A model generated the notes under the pieces. That model worked only from the letters and a program-made list of their open reading frames with translations. It was not told the origin of the DNA and ran no database searches. The position numbers and the translations under genes are program-made. DNA of 64,000 bases from contig NW_004457737.1 of assembly GCF_000203815.1 (NCBI RefSeq), positions 2,294,001 to 2,358,000 of the forward strand. The letters run 5' to 3'. This document shows positions 12,148 through 22,569 of the stretch, piece by piece (position 1 is the stretch's first letter; each line of letters starts with the position of its first letter). This DNA is from Cavenderia fasciculata (taxonomy: Eukaryota; Evosea; Eumycetozoa; Acytosteliales; Cavenderiaceae).

Positions 12148-14166
12148 ATGCACTCTTTAATCATTATCATCTTTATTTTGTCAATCTTTGTTTCGTTTGT
12201 TGTTTCTCATAACAACAACGATTATGGTGTTGTTTACAACACATCATCATCATCATCTTTATTCTCATCGTTCAACCATCATGTTGAACTTCAATCAATT
12301 AGCATCAACGATCATTATGTTTACCATAACACCTCATCTTTCAACCATGTTGAACTTCAACCAATTCCAATCATTTCCATTGCTCATAAAAATAATAAAT
12401 CCTATTCATTTATTCACCCATTATCCATTAATAATTCAAGTGATATTATTGTGTCTCAATGTCAATCACAACCATTACCATTACCATTACCATTAATTTC
12501 AAATTACTCAACAACCAACCTTATTCTTTTAGAAGAAAAGGAGAAGACTGTTCAATTGAACAGCAGCACCAATACAATTTCAAACACTTGTTTAGACAAT
12601 AATCCAATAATTTGTTTTCCATCCATGTCCTCTGACATAATAATTCAATATAATGATGAACATTCATTCAACATTTCAATCATTAATAATAATAATATTA
12701 AAAACAACAATAATAATAATAATAAATCAGTCTCATTTATTCACTCATTATTCATGTACATTCAATTTAATTCAAGTGATGTTTCGATTCATTTTCAATT
12801 ACCACCATTACTCTTAAATCATTCATCACCCAACCATTTTCTTTTAGCGGAAGAGGAGGAGAAGAAGGAGGTGTCATTTCAATTAAACAACACAATCATA
12901 TTCTCATTGTTCAACCATGTTGAACATCAATCAAATACTATCAATAATAATAATATTTCTTTCCATCAATCAACCATTTTATATTATAATAATAATAATA
13001 ATTTATCATTTAATTCATCAATGTTAACTCCTTTTAGTTTAAATGTTTTGTCTCAATCTCATTTTCAATTACCATTGAATCATTCAACAACCAACAACCA
13101 CATTCATTTAGAGGAGGAAGAAGATTATGTTCAATTGAACAGAACCACAAATACAATCCCATGTTTTGAACATCAACCAATTCCAATCATTTCCATTCAC
13201 TCATCCATGTCACCCATTCCATTAAACTCTAGTGATGTTTTGTTCAATATTAATTTAGATCAGGAGGTGAGCAGCAGTACAATCTCAGTTTCATATTTCA
13301 ACCAACCAATTCCCAATAATAATAATAATAATATTTCATTCTTCAATGACCATCAATCATTGATTCCATGTTTTAATTCAAGTGTCATTTTCACAGATTG
13401 TCAATCATCATTACCACAATTAATCTTAAATCATTCAACAACCAACCACCACATTCTTTTAGAAGAGGAGGAGGAGGAGTCTGTTCAGTTGTCGTGTTTC
13501 AGCCATGATATAAACCATTCATCAGTTCTTATCGATAATCAATCAAATAATAATAATAATAATTATTTTTCATTAGTTTATTCATTATCCATTTCACCTA
13601 ATCATTTCAACACATCCACATCATCAAACACATCATATATATCAAACACAATCAAATCAACAAGATCAATTGCAAGCCCATTTAAATCAAGACATTCCAA
13701 CATTTCAAAATTAAAAAACAAAGCAGTAACAAACTCTTTCAATTTGATTCAATTTACTCACTCTTCTTTTAATTCTATAGATACTTTTACACTTGCCAGC
13801 AATCATTCTCTCAACTTCTTTGGCTCCATTCATCCAACAATAATTCAACAATCATCACCAATCAACAATCATACAATCCTTACCAATCCATCCCCTCATT
13901 CACCAATCAATCATTTAATCAACCCACTCTCCACAATCATCACCAACCAACAATCTTACAATCCTCACCAATCGATCCACAATCCTCAAATCATCATCCG
14001 ACAATCTTCAATTAATAATAATTATAATAATAATAATATTAACTCTTCCATAGACAAACAACCCCTTTATTGTTCACCAACCAATAATAATCATAATAAC
14101 CCACAGTCATTAAATAATACAAACAATATTAACATTAAATTTTGTTTTTATTATTGTTATTATTAA
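12148..14166 (+). CDS. secreted low-complexity repeat protein (Asn/Ser/His-rich)
   Basis: Single exon, 672 residues, not recognised as a known family. It begins with a clear signal peptide (MHSLIIIIFILSIFVSFVVS, cleavage near residue 20). The mature part is dominated by Asn, Ser, His, Ile and Pro, with very many N-x-S/T sequons. Four degenerate repeats can be aligned at residues about 106-145, 217-250, 306-340 and 420-452. Each follows the pattern LPL..LNHSTTN....LLEEEE..VQL, alternating with a second motif, FNHVELQPIPII. The C-terminal 170 residues are a further Asn/Pro/His-rich array that continues, out of frame, beyond the stop. Staying open for 2 kb with a signal peptide and a periodic acidic motif argues for a real gene. 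Function unknown; an extracellular coat or matrix protein is a guess from composition. Confidence 0.6.
   Translation: MHSLIIIIFILSIFVSFVVSHNNNDYGVVYNTSSSSSLFSSFNHHVELQSISINDHYVYHNTSSFNHVELQPIPIISIAHKNNKSYSFIHPLSINNSSDIIVSQCQSQPLPLPLPLISNYSTTNLILLEEKEKTVQLNSSTNTISNTCLDNNPIICFPSMSSDIIIQYNDEHSFNISIINNNNIKNNNNNNNKSVSFIHSLFMYIQFNSSDVSIHFQLPPLLLNHSSPNHFLLAEEEEKKEVSFQLNNTIIFSLFNHVEHQSNTINNNNISFHQSTILYYNNNNNLSFNSSMLTPFSLNVLSQSHFQLPLNHSTTNNHIHLEEEEDYVQLNRTTNTIPCFEHQPIPIISIHSSMSPIPLNSSDVLFNINLDQEVSSSTISVSYFNQPIPNNNNNNISFFNDHQSLIPCFNSSVIFTDCQSSLPQLILNHSTTNHHILLEEEEEESVQLSCFSHDINHSSVLIDNQSNNNNNNYFSLVYSLSISPNHFNTSTSSNTSYISNTIKSTRSIASPFKSRHSNISKLKNKAVTNSFNLIQFTHSSFNSIDTFTLASNHSLNFFGSIHPTIIQQSSPINNHTILTNPSPHSPINHLINPLSTIITNQQSYNPHQSIHNPQIIIRQSSINNNYNNNNINSSIDKQPLYCSPTNNNHNNPQSLNNTNNINIKFCFYYCYY
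12465..13500 (+). repeat. four-copy protein-level repeat, acidic EEEE motif
   Basis: Four copies at about 12465-12579, 12797-12895, 13064-13162 and 13405-13500. Each encodes LPL..NHS(T/S)(T/P)N, then a short run of Glu, then VQL or close to it. Spacing is irregular (about 270-340 bases), and spacers differ by Asn codon runs. This suggests old internal duplication followed by slippage. Confidence 0.6.
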
Positions 14167-15100
14167 TATTGTTTTTTTAATATTTTTTGTTTGATTGTTG
14201 GTTGAGATGAATGTTTCAACAACTCATCATCATCATCATTCTCATGTTTCAACCATCCACAATCCATATTCACCAATCAATATACTCACCACAACCACCC
14301 ATCAATCATATATTGATCTCCAATCAATCCACAATATAAACAATTGTCCAACCAATAATACAAACAACATTAATAATAACAAGAATACATTTGATAATAA
14401 CAATTTAAATAATAATAATAACAACAACACAAGACCAACAAATAATAATAATAACAACAATTATTCCTTTTACATAGACAGACAACCCTCACCAACAAAT
14501 AATTATAACATTTCATTTACAACAAATAATAATAATCATAATATCACAACAAACAATAATAATACAAACAACAATAACAATAAATAATAACAAGACACCC
14601 TCTTCAATGTACAAACAACCCCCATCATTGTTCACCAACAAATAACAACATTACAATTACAACAAAGAATAATCATAATAACATTACCAATCACTCCAAT
14701 CCACAATCCTCATTCATTCATTCATCACCAATCCTCTAGTCAGTCGCCCGTCCCAAATCCAGTGATCAAGAGTACCAGTTTCCAAGCAACAATTACCACC
14801 ATTCGTAGACCAACATAATAATTAACTCTGTATCAAATGTTGATAATTAAAATTAAATTTACTTACTCTTTTTCTTTTTATTTTATAGGTACACTAATCA
14901 TTATTCTCTTCAACTCTTTTGGTAATAACAACATCTTATTACAATAACTAATAATAATACAACAACAATAATAACAACAATATTAATAATAATTTCAACA
15001 ACCTACAACACTCACTAATTATAATAATAATGATAATAATAATAATTTCAACCAACAACAATAACTAATAATTATAATATTAATAATAATTACAACAACA
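14167..15100 (+). pseudogene. decayed continuation of the Asn/His-rich repeat array
   Basis: After the stop of the repeat protein, the same composition continues. A frame at 14195-14587 reads STTHHHHHSHVSTIHNPYSP and YIDRQPSPTNNYN, echoing the upstream C-terminus (SIDKQPLYCSPTNNN). A third echo of the same phrase lies near 14595-14640 in another frame. It reads as tandem duplication of the 3' part of the gene followed by loss of frame. A separate small expressed gene at 14195-14587 cannot be excluded. Confidence 0.35.
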
Positions 15101-15130
15101 ACAAGCAATTACAATCCTCTTCTTTTCTAA

Positions 15131-15347
15131 AAAAAAGATATTCAATTACTTTTACCCAAGTGGTTTCCCTCTCTTCCTACTCTTTTCTTTTTATACATTT
15201 TCCGTTGCCTCGTCCGTGTCCATCATCGTCCATCCATGTTCCACGTTTCCCTAGGCTTTTATACCCAAAAAAGATATTCAATTACTTTTACCCAAGTGGT
15301 TTCCTTTACAAAAAGATATTCAATTACTTTTACCCAGAGGGTTTCCC
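15131..15347 (+). repeat. three copies of a 38-base repeat
   Basis: Copies at 15131-15168, 15267-15304 and 15310-15347 share the core AAAAAGATATTCAATTACTT then TTACCCAAGTGGTTTCC. The third has AGAGGG in place of AAGTGG. Copies 2 and 3 are almost adjacent, while copy 1 is about 100 bases upstream. The near-identity suggests recent duplication. Confidence 0.8.
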
Positions 15348-15409
15348 AGGTTCGCCCCCGTGTAAGTCGATTTTCTTCGCATTGGGGGGCTTTTTTTTTT
15401 TTTTGGACT

Positions 15410-15438
15410 GTTCCCATGGTCTAAACAACCATGGGAAC
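15410..15438. other. perfect 11-bp hairpin after poly-T tract
   Basis: GTTCCCATGGT at 15410-15420 and its exact complement at 15428-15438 enclose a 7-base loop. A poly-T run of about 14 bases lies just upstream. It could be an RNA hairpin or a remnant mobile-element end; no function is assigned. Confidence 0.55.
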
Positions 15439-15958
15439 AACCAAAACTATATTTTTCTATTTCTTGCTTTCTCTCTTTTCTCTCTTTTTATTTATTATTT
15501 TTTATTAATTAATTAATTCTTTTACCCGCCAAATCAATATTATTTTTCTGATGAATTTAAAATTAATTAATTCATCATCAGAATTGTAATAATTATTTGT
15601 AACAAATATTTGTGACACTACAACTATAGCAATATGTGTCTTTATAGAGGTGTGCATCCAAAGATGCTTTATGGGTTTGTAAATTAAATTTATTAAAATT
15701 AAAACTTTATAATAAAATAAAATAAAAAAGCAACCACACCCACTTGAATAACTCTGACTTTTTGATCAGACCATTTATTATTTTATTTTTCTTGTATTTA
15801 TAAAAATAATTACTGACTTGTTACTCACATCATATCAATATATATTCATACATTATCTAAAGATAGAGATAGATATACTAGATGATGTAATATGATATGT
15901 GAGTATTGGAATTCTATAAAGACAAACACAAAAAGAAATAATAATATTGATTTAAATT

Positions 15959-16234
15959 TATATTATTTTAGAGGACATCAGCAATGTACTATATTTGATA
16001 CAAGATTAAGGGTGGAATTGTAAATAGTGGATCCTCTGTCTACCATCCTCCACCATCCATCTATCCATCAATCTCAGCCACCATTGCACATAACCAACCA
16101 ACCTCCATTGTCCGCCCCACCATAAAGTGGAAAATCAAGAATGATGGATCAATTAAAATAGAATCACAAAAGTACAACTTTAAATATGATGATATTATTT
16201 TACTGACATCAGCAATGGACTAAAGTTGATACAG
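15959..16234 (+). repeat. two diverged copies of a ~45-base repeat
   Basis: TATTATTTTA followed by GACATCAGCAATG and a TTGATACA tail occurs at about 15959-16003 and 16190-16234. About 26 of 30 core positions match. It is probably an old dispersed repeat. Confidence 0.5.
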
Positions 16235-16349
16235 TACATGATAGATGTGGGTTTTTATTATAATGATTGTTTATTACAAAGAAACCAATAAAAATATAAA
16301 GATATTTTAAAATATAATTAAATCTAAGACTTCTATTTCTATTTCTATC

Positions 16350-16590
16350 CAGCATCCTCAATCCTCATCTATCCTCTATCCATCCTCTATCCATCCATCC
16401 TCTATCCATCCATCCATCCTCTATCCACCTATCCACCATCCATCCATCTACCATCCATCCACCATCCATCCATCCATCCTCCGCCATACATCCATCCTCT
16501 GTCCACCCACCATCCATCCTCTATCCATCCATCCTCTATCCATCTATCCATCCATCCTCCATCCATCATCTATTATCCATCATCTGTTGT
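16350..16590 (+). repeat. CCATC/CTCTATC minisatellite
   Basis: About 240 bases of variable CCATCCAT and CCTCTATC units, followed by related ATCATCTAT variants. It lies downstream of the SRPK stop codon on the other strand. Similar but shorter CCATC runs occur near 16040-16075. Confidence 0.75.
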
Positions 16591-16768
16591 CTATCATCCA
16601 ATCAATGAGGGACTGGTTTTATGAAAAAATTGCAATGAGTCTTAATAATTGACAAAATCCAATTAACTAAGAGGAGAGAATCAATTATTAATTGATATTA
16701 TTGTTATTATTTTAATTTTTTAATTTATTTCTTTTTTTTGTTATAATTATTAATAATATTATTAATTT

Positions 16769-18526
16769 TTAGATAAATGGAGGAACATCTTTTAAAAATG
16801 GGTGATTAATACATTCTTTTGCGGTTGCTCTTTTTTCAGTATTATAATTTAACATTGGTAAGAGGAATGATTCAAATTGTTTGGCTTCTTCTTGTGTAAA
16901 CTTGTACTTTTCCGTAAATACGTTGAATAGTGGCCACTGATCCGAGAGTTTGGAGATGTTTCTCAACTCGCCCTTGTGGTTGAAATAGGTCTTTGACTTG
17001 ATGCCATAGTGGGTGACAGACTTGGGGAGACGACCGAGCAACTCGATCATCAATGCCAAGTGGTCGTCAGACTTGTCAAAGTTCTTGCCAGACTTTGGCT
17101 TGAAGAGATGGTCGCCAGTGGCCAATTCAAAGGCCATGCAGGCGGCACTCCAAATATCGACAGGAGTAGACCATTTTGCACGGACGATTGCCTCTGGTGA
17201 ACGGTATTGACGTGTTTGAATGTCGTCTGTGAAATGCTTCTCGATCCAACATGCATTGCCCAAATCCACTATTTGAACCTTTGGATAATGCGCCTTGCCA
17301 AATGATTCGATTGGTTGTTTGGATACTGGATCCCTAAATATCTTTTCGTAAAACATATTTCCATTTGAATGAATCTTTTCAATTGTCTCTCCTTCTTCTC
17401 CTCCTTCTCCCTCTCCTTCTCCTCCTTCCTTTTTCTCCGCTGCCGCTGCCTTTGACTCTGCAAGTGCCTTTTGTTCCAATTCAAGAGCTGTTGGTCTTTT
17501 CTTTTTCAAATCCTCTTCTGATCTTTGACGTGATGGTTGTAAAGATTTTTGTCTTTCATCTCTACTACCTTCTTCTTTTCCATTCGTATTGTTGTTGTTG
17601 TTATCTTTCTTTTCATCATCTCCTCCTCTATGACGGTGAGGTGTAGAGGTGGTGGAATGGGTATGTGGTTCTTTAAAGAACCCGTATTGTTGACCCCAGG
17701 TGAAATCAGTGTACAGCATGTCATTGAACTTGTCGTTGAGCAGAACGTTTTCTGGCTTGAGATCAGTGTGGATGATGCGACACTGGCTGTGTAGATCCTC
17801 GAGTCCGACCAACACTTGCTTGATGATGCATTTGACGAGACGGAGAGGAATGCCGCGGTAACGGTAATGCTTGATGAGGTCGAGTAGATTGTTTCCCAAA
17901 ACATCAAACACCATACACACATGCTTTCCGTGTGGTCCGCGATGAACAAAGTGGTCGAGCAAGACGGCGACGCAACGGGATGTCTTGGCTGCCGACAACA
18001 GCTTGATCTCATCCTCGGCCGTCTCGGTGTAGCTCTTGGCACTACGCACAATCTTGAGTGCTACCTGTCTCTTGGTGTCGCGGTCAACACACAACCACAC
18101 CGTCGAGAAGTGTCCCCAGCCGAGCTTGTCCACAATCACATAACGTCCATTGTACACCTCGTCCTTGCGTACTGGGTGGTATCCTCCCACCTTGTAGTCT
18201 GAGATGCCTTCGTCATCCGAATCGCTCACCGGAATAAAACTGGCTATATAGTTGCTTGAACCAGTCGACGATATCGACGATGACGACGATGCCAACGGTA
18301 ACTGTCCCGCATTTGCCTTGTCCTGTTGCTGCTTCTTCTTTTTGTTGTTCTTTTTTGATGCTGTCGATGAAGTCGACGATGTCAATCCAGTGCCCGACGA
18401 TCCTCCCAATGTCGTATTGAATATGGTTGTTGTTGATGTCAAAGGTGTAGATGTTGACGTTGACGATGTTGATGGTGCTGCTGCTGTTGCTGTTGCTGCC
18501 GATGGTACTCCTCCAAGTGTTGTCAT
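16769..18526 (-). CDS. sky1: SR-protein kinase (SRPK/Sky1 type)
   Basis: Single exon, 585 residues from the Met at 18526. An in-frame Met 57 bases upstream (18583) exists, but the intervening residues look like leader. Residues 1-120 are low-complexity Ser/Thr with a Lys cluster. The kinase begins at KLGWGHFSTVW (glycine loop), with VALKIV (catalytic Lys) and HTDLKPENVLL (catalytic loop). It is then split by an insert of about 120 residues rich in Asn, Lys, Glu and Gly, and resumes with VQIVDLGNACWIEKHFTDDIQTRQYRSPE (DLG instead of DFG, as usual in SRPKs) and the APE-equivalent. The bipartite kinase and DLGNACW are diagnostic of SRPKs, which phosphorylate RS dipeptides of splicing factors. 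The symbol follows the yeast and Dictyostelium naming. Confidence 0.93.
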   Translation of the reverse strand: MTTLGGVPSAATATAAAPSTSSTSTSTPLTSTTTIFNTTLGGSSGTGLTSSTSSTASKKNNKKKKQQQDKANAGQLPLASSSSSISSTGSSNYIASFIPVSDSDDEGISDYKVGGYHPVRKDEVYNGRYVIVDKLGWGHFSTVWLCVDRDTKRQVALKIVRSAKSYTETAEDEIKLLSAAKTSRCVAVLLDHFVHRGPHGKHVCMVFDVLGNNLLDLIKHYRYRGIPLRLVKCIIKQVLVGLEDLHSQCRIIHTDLKPENVLLNDKFNDMLYTDFTWGQQYGFFKEPHTHSTTSTPHRHRGGDDEKKDNNNNNTNGKEEGSRDERQKSLQPSRQRSEEDLKKKRPTALELEQKALAESKAAAAEKKEGGEGEGEGGEEGETIEKIHSNGNMFYEKIFRDPVSKQPIESFGKAHYPKVQIVDLGNACWIEKHFTDDIQTRQYRSPEAIVRAKWSTPVDIWSAACMAFELATGDHLFKPKSGKNFDKSDDHLALMIELLGRLPKSVTHYGIKSKTYFNHKGELRNISKLSDQWPLFNVFTEKYKFTQEEAKQFESFLLPMLNYNTEKRATAKECINHPFLKDVPPFI

Positions 18527-18583
18527 GATAACTTCCTCTCTCTCTCTCTTTTTTGATAGATTAATAATGATCAGATAGAACAA

Positions 18584-19937
18584 AAACTAACCTTCATAAA
18601 CAACATAAAAACATTATTGATGTGACTTCTCACCGAAAAAAAAAGAAAACAAATTCAAAAAAATTGTGAGCTGTATCTCTCTCTCTCTATCTATCCTTCC
18701 CTCTCTTTTATTTTATTTAGTCTCTCGCTTCAATATCCCCTTTTTCTTTCTCTTGTTGATTATGTATCTCTAATAAACAGATAAGTTAACGTAATCGTAA
18801 TGATTCGGTTTCGGTTGGTAGTTCTAGAATTTTGGATGGGATTGATTGGTCGAAGGTTTGATGGGATACGCATCATCAAAAGTGTGTCTCGTTATATCTT
18901 TAAGATTTTCGAACTTTTTAACAGATGAATGAACGAATGAAACAAGTTGGAAATATCGCGCAAACCTTGAGAAGCACTTCAAAGAAGTGAGAAGGTGTCG
19001 TAGCGACAGACCAACTGATCAGGGGGGATACACCGCCTTTGACCGGACCAATTTCAAAGCCATCGCGCCTTGAAACAAAAAAAAATTAAAAAAACTCAAT
19101 TGATGATGTAACAAGCGCCGCTCTCCCTGTTTTTAACAAGATTGTTGTTGTAGTACTAATAATAATAATAAAACACCCCCTAAAGTAAATGTTTTGTTTT
19201 GTTTTATATGAATTAATGAAAAAGAGATAGATAGATAGATAAACATACATACACCTCACTCACACAATAATTTAGAAAAAGTGAGTGTCACACTACCCAA
19301 ACAGCACCCACACCACCTCATCACAATCTAATTCGGGGTAGAAAAAAAAAAAAAAAAAAGGCAGTAAACCACAAACTTATTTTCGTCAAGGAATACACAA
19401 CAAGCAAACAAACAAATAATCTTCATCTCACTCACTCACTCACTCACTCATCACCTATTGTACATAATTTATTCAGTGTGTTTTAAAAGAGAGAGAGAGA
19501 GAGAAAGAATTTGAAGAGAATTAGAAGAATCGTTTAAAATTGATAATGTAAAGTATATTCTACAATAAAGAGCAGCAGCAGCAGTACCAATACCACCACA
19601 CATAGTCGATTCTATGCATAGTCGACTCCCTCTACCCTCTATCTTTTACACCACTCTTTCTTTCTTTGCGCATTCTCCTTCTCCTCCTCCCCAACAAAAC
19701 AAACGCACAAAAATAACTTTCTCCCTCAAAAATATCTTGTTTTTTCTGTCTGCTCCTGCAGTATATTAATTTTTACCCTTTATTGTTGTTTATTACATCA
19801 TTATATAGTTTCATTGTAGTATATAGTAGTAGTAGAATCAGTCAAAAGAGTCAGCAGTCAGTCAATAAAAGACAGACAACCAGGTGATTGCTTAATCGTA
19901 GGGAAGTTGTTGGAAATAGAGCGCGTGGTGTTATTCG
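18584..19937. other. divergent intergenic region
   Basis: About 1.35 kb between the divergent SRPK and PP2C-like genes; it presumably holds both promoters. It contains CT and GA microsatellites (about 18675-18690 and 19490-19505), a poly-A run at 19338-19356, CTCA repeats near 19428-19450, and a small CACTTC/GAAGTG hairpin at 18975-18989. No gene or RNA was recognised. Confidence 0.5.
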
Positions 19938-22569
19938 ATGTCAGATAATAGTAAACACTCAACACCAATAGAATTAGTAACAGTAACCGTACATAGACCA
20001 GCGAAACAACAAATCAATCTTCGTCAAAGCACCAAAAACACACCACAACCCATCACATCGTCGCAATCTAGGTCTACCGGATCACTGATCAACGTCGACA
20101 ACAACAACAACTATTGGAAGGAGGAAGCATTGAAATGGGAGCAGATTGCTAACACCTATTTAGAAGAATTGACCTATTTAAAAGCAAAACTTGCAAAGAT
20201 TGGAAACAACACAAATAACTCGTAAATATCCCCGACACTTTGATAGTTGACTACTACTACTTAATAATTGAATTTATCTAACCAAACCTCTCTCATTTTT
20301 TTTTTTCAATCAACTTATCAATTAATCAACTGATCAATTAATCATGTGTCATTGCATCATTATTATTTAATATTAATATTAATTTCATTGTTGTTATAAA
20401 TATAATGAATGATGGAAATCATATATTGGTAGATTATCAAACAACATTAATAATCAACAACAACAACAACAACAAGAACTAGAACAAGAAAATAATTCAT
20501 CTTTATCATCTTTATCATCTTTGACAAGTTTATCATCTTTTAATAATTCATCATCAAATACATCACCAATATTAACATCTCAAAAACCTTCATCATCAAC
20601 ATCATCATCATCATTATCAACATCATCATCAAATCCAATTTCAATTGGTACTGCAAATAATATTCGACAATCAACCTCTTCATCAAATTTATCAAATTTT
20701 ACTAATAATAATAATAATAATAATTTCAATATGTCATCACCAACAAATCAATCAGATTCATCTGTATTATCAACATCAGCCAAGAAAAAGAAATGGTTTG
20801 TAAAGTTTTTAGATGGTAAAAAAGACAAGAAAGATTCAAACAATAATAATACTATAAAGGACTCGACCGATGTGTCTAATAATGGTGGTATTGACCAATC
20901 ATCTGGATTTGAATATAACGAACGAGGTCTTTCGACACAATACCATCATCTACCCAAACTCCAAGTTGTACCATTAAAATGCCGTGGCAGTCGTTTGACG
21001 TATGCCAAATTCACCGGACCCGACTATAGTCCACCAGCCGAACCAAACCCCGTGTCGGGTGCACCCAAGACCGTGTACGAAGCCACCTACTCGGACTCTA
21101 TCTACGCCATCTCGACCAGCACATACCCCTACAGCAAAGGCAATCTGGGACGGGACGGCGACCCCATCGCCGATCGATACAACTGTGTAATATTTGAAAA
21201 TAGACTGATCGCCTGTCTGGCCGACGGTTGCAACTGGGGTGCGCGACCAAAAGAGGCGGCTATGAAGGCGTCAGAGGCCTTTCTCGACTACATGGTCGCC
21301 AAGAACGACCAAATAACCGATGTTAAAGAGGCTGGCAAGATCTTGTTTGGTGCCTTTGAGCAGGCGCACATCTCGATCATGAAGGGCAAGGACGAGTACT
21401 GGGAGGCGGGAACAACAACTTTGCTTGGTGGTGTTTTGTGCCAAATCAACAAGGGCCAGGACAAGTGGAGTCCCGAGTGGGAGTTTGTGTTGGCTAGCGT
21501 CGGCGATTGCAAGGCGTACGTCTTGTCGGGCGGCGAAGTATGTGATATCACCGAGGGTAACCGTATGTCTCTCGACCCCAAGGATTGTGGTGGTCGTCTC
21601 GGTCCACACCTCGAGGAAGGCAAGCCCGATTTGCGTAACCTCAACATCTTTTGTGCATCGGTCAACACGGGCGATCTCATCATCCTCACCACCGACGGTA
21701 TTTACGATAACCTCGACCCTCTACACCTAGGAAAGACGCCGCAAGACATGTCCAAGGTGTTTAACCTCACCGGCTCCAAGTGGGCCGACGTCGACCTCAC
21801 TAAAGCCTTCCAGGCCAAGACCGCCTTCACCACCTCGTTCCTCGAATCCATTCTCACCGACCTCGACGAGCCCTCCAAGATTGCCAACCGTCTCATCCAG
21901 CATTGCTGGAACACGACCGAGTCGTCGCGCGATTTTCTCGAAAATAACCCTGGCAAGCGTCTGCCCCAAGACTACAACAAATACCCGGGCAAGATGGACC
22001 ACACCACCTGCATCTGTTTCCGTGTCGGCGAGTTTGACCTCGACGAACCTTTCCAGCAACAACAACAGCAACAAATGAGCCAGCAGCTGGGGTCCACGCC
22101 TCCAGGCGATGAGTTGCTCAACTTTTCACCACCAAACTCTGTCTTTTCAACATCACCCAACCATGTGTCTAACCAGTCACAGTTCACAACCACCGGTCAG
22201 CCAAAGGCTTTCCGCGACGGTCTCCTCTCATCCAATGGAAAGGATTGGGTCAAAACGTCACCATCCACAAAGCTAGGTGGCTCCCTTTCCAATCTCAGTT
22301 CACAGGGCCTGTTGTCCAACACAAAGAGTGGCAGCTCGTCTTTTAATCTTTTAGATAATATAACTGGTTCTTCTCCTGTCGACCCACCAATTGTTTTGGC
22401 AGGTTTCAAACCAACAGATTCTGACAAGGCATCTTGTTCTGTACCTATCACATCAAATATTAATAATAATAATAGTAATAATAATAGTAATAATAATAAT
22501 TTATCAACCCCTACACCTTCATCCTCTCAATCCACACCTTTAGATCTCAGTCCAAGAACTAGCGATTAA
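19938..22569 (+). CDS. PP2C-like phosphatase-domain protein
   Basis: Two exons, 19938-20221 and 20433-22569 (806 residues); the second has no ATG of its own before the domain and joins exon 1 in phase. Exon 1 ends in a short coiled coil (ALKWEQIANTYLEELTYLKAKL). A Gln/Asn/Ser-rich linker follows, then the PP2C fold at about residues 260-620. It has GRDGDPIADRYN, CLADGCNWG (where classical PP2Cs have DGHGG), AGTTTLLGG, SVGDCKAYV, TTDGIYDNL and MDHTTCICF. The three metal-binding Asp positions (LADG, TTDG, MDHT) are kept, but the His of the DGH motif and the usual Arg-containing start are changed. It belongs to a divergent PP2C group, and activity is uncertain. The C-terminal 180 residues are Ser/Asn/Pro-rich. 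The domain is markedly GC-rich compared with the flanking homopolymer regions. Confidence 0.85.

Larger units (their letters stand above)
14588..16768. other. gene-poor, repeat-rich spacer
   Basis: About 2.2 kb without a credible gene. In order it holds AAT/ACA-rich sequence, three copies of a 38-base repeat, a poly-T run, a perfect hairpin, an imperfect hairpin at 15547-15582, two copies of a roughly 45-base repeat, and a CCATCCATCCTCTAT minisatellite. It separates the secreted repeat protein from the convergent SRPK gene. Confidence 0.6.

Noticed and set aside
15160-15516. 118-codon frame rich in Phe and Pro
   Set aside because: It is made by translating the tandem 38-mer repeats and the poly-T run, so it only mirrors the repeat structure.
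18527-18583. Upstream in-frame start of SRPK at 18583
   Set aside because: The extra 19 residues are hydrophobic then basic, unlike the low-complexity N-terminus, and the Met at 18526 follows a purine-rich leader typical of starts here.
20521-22569. PP2C-like gene as a single exon starting at 20521
   Set aside because: No ATG begins there, and the frame joins exon 19938-20221 through a good GTAAAT donor and TAG acceptor, so a two-exon gene is preferred.
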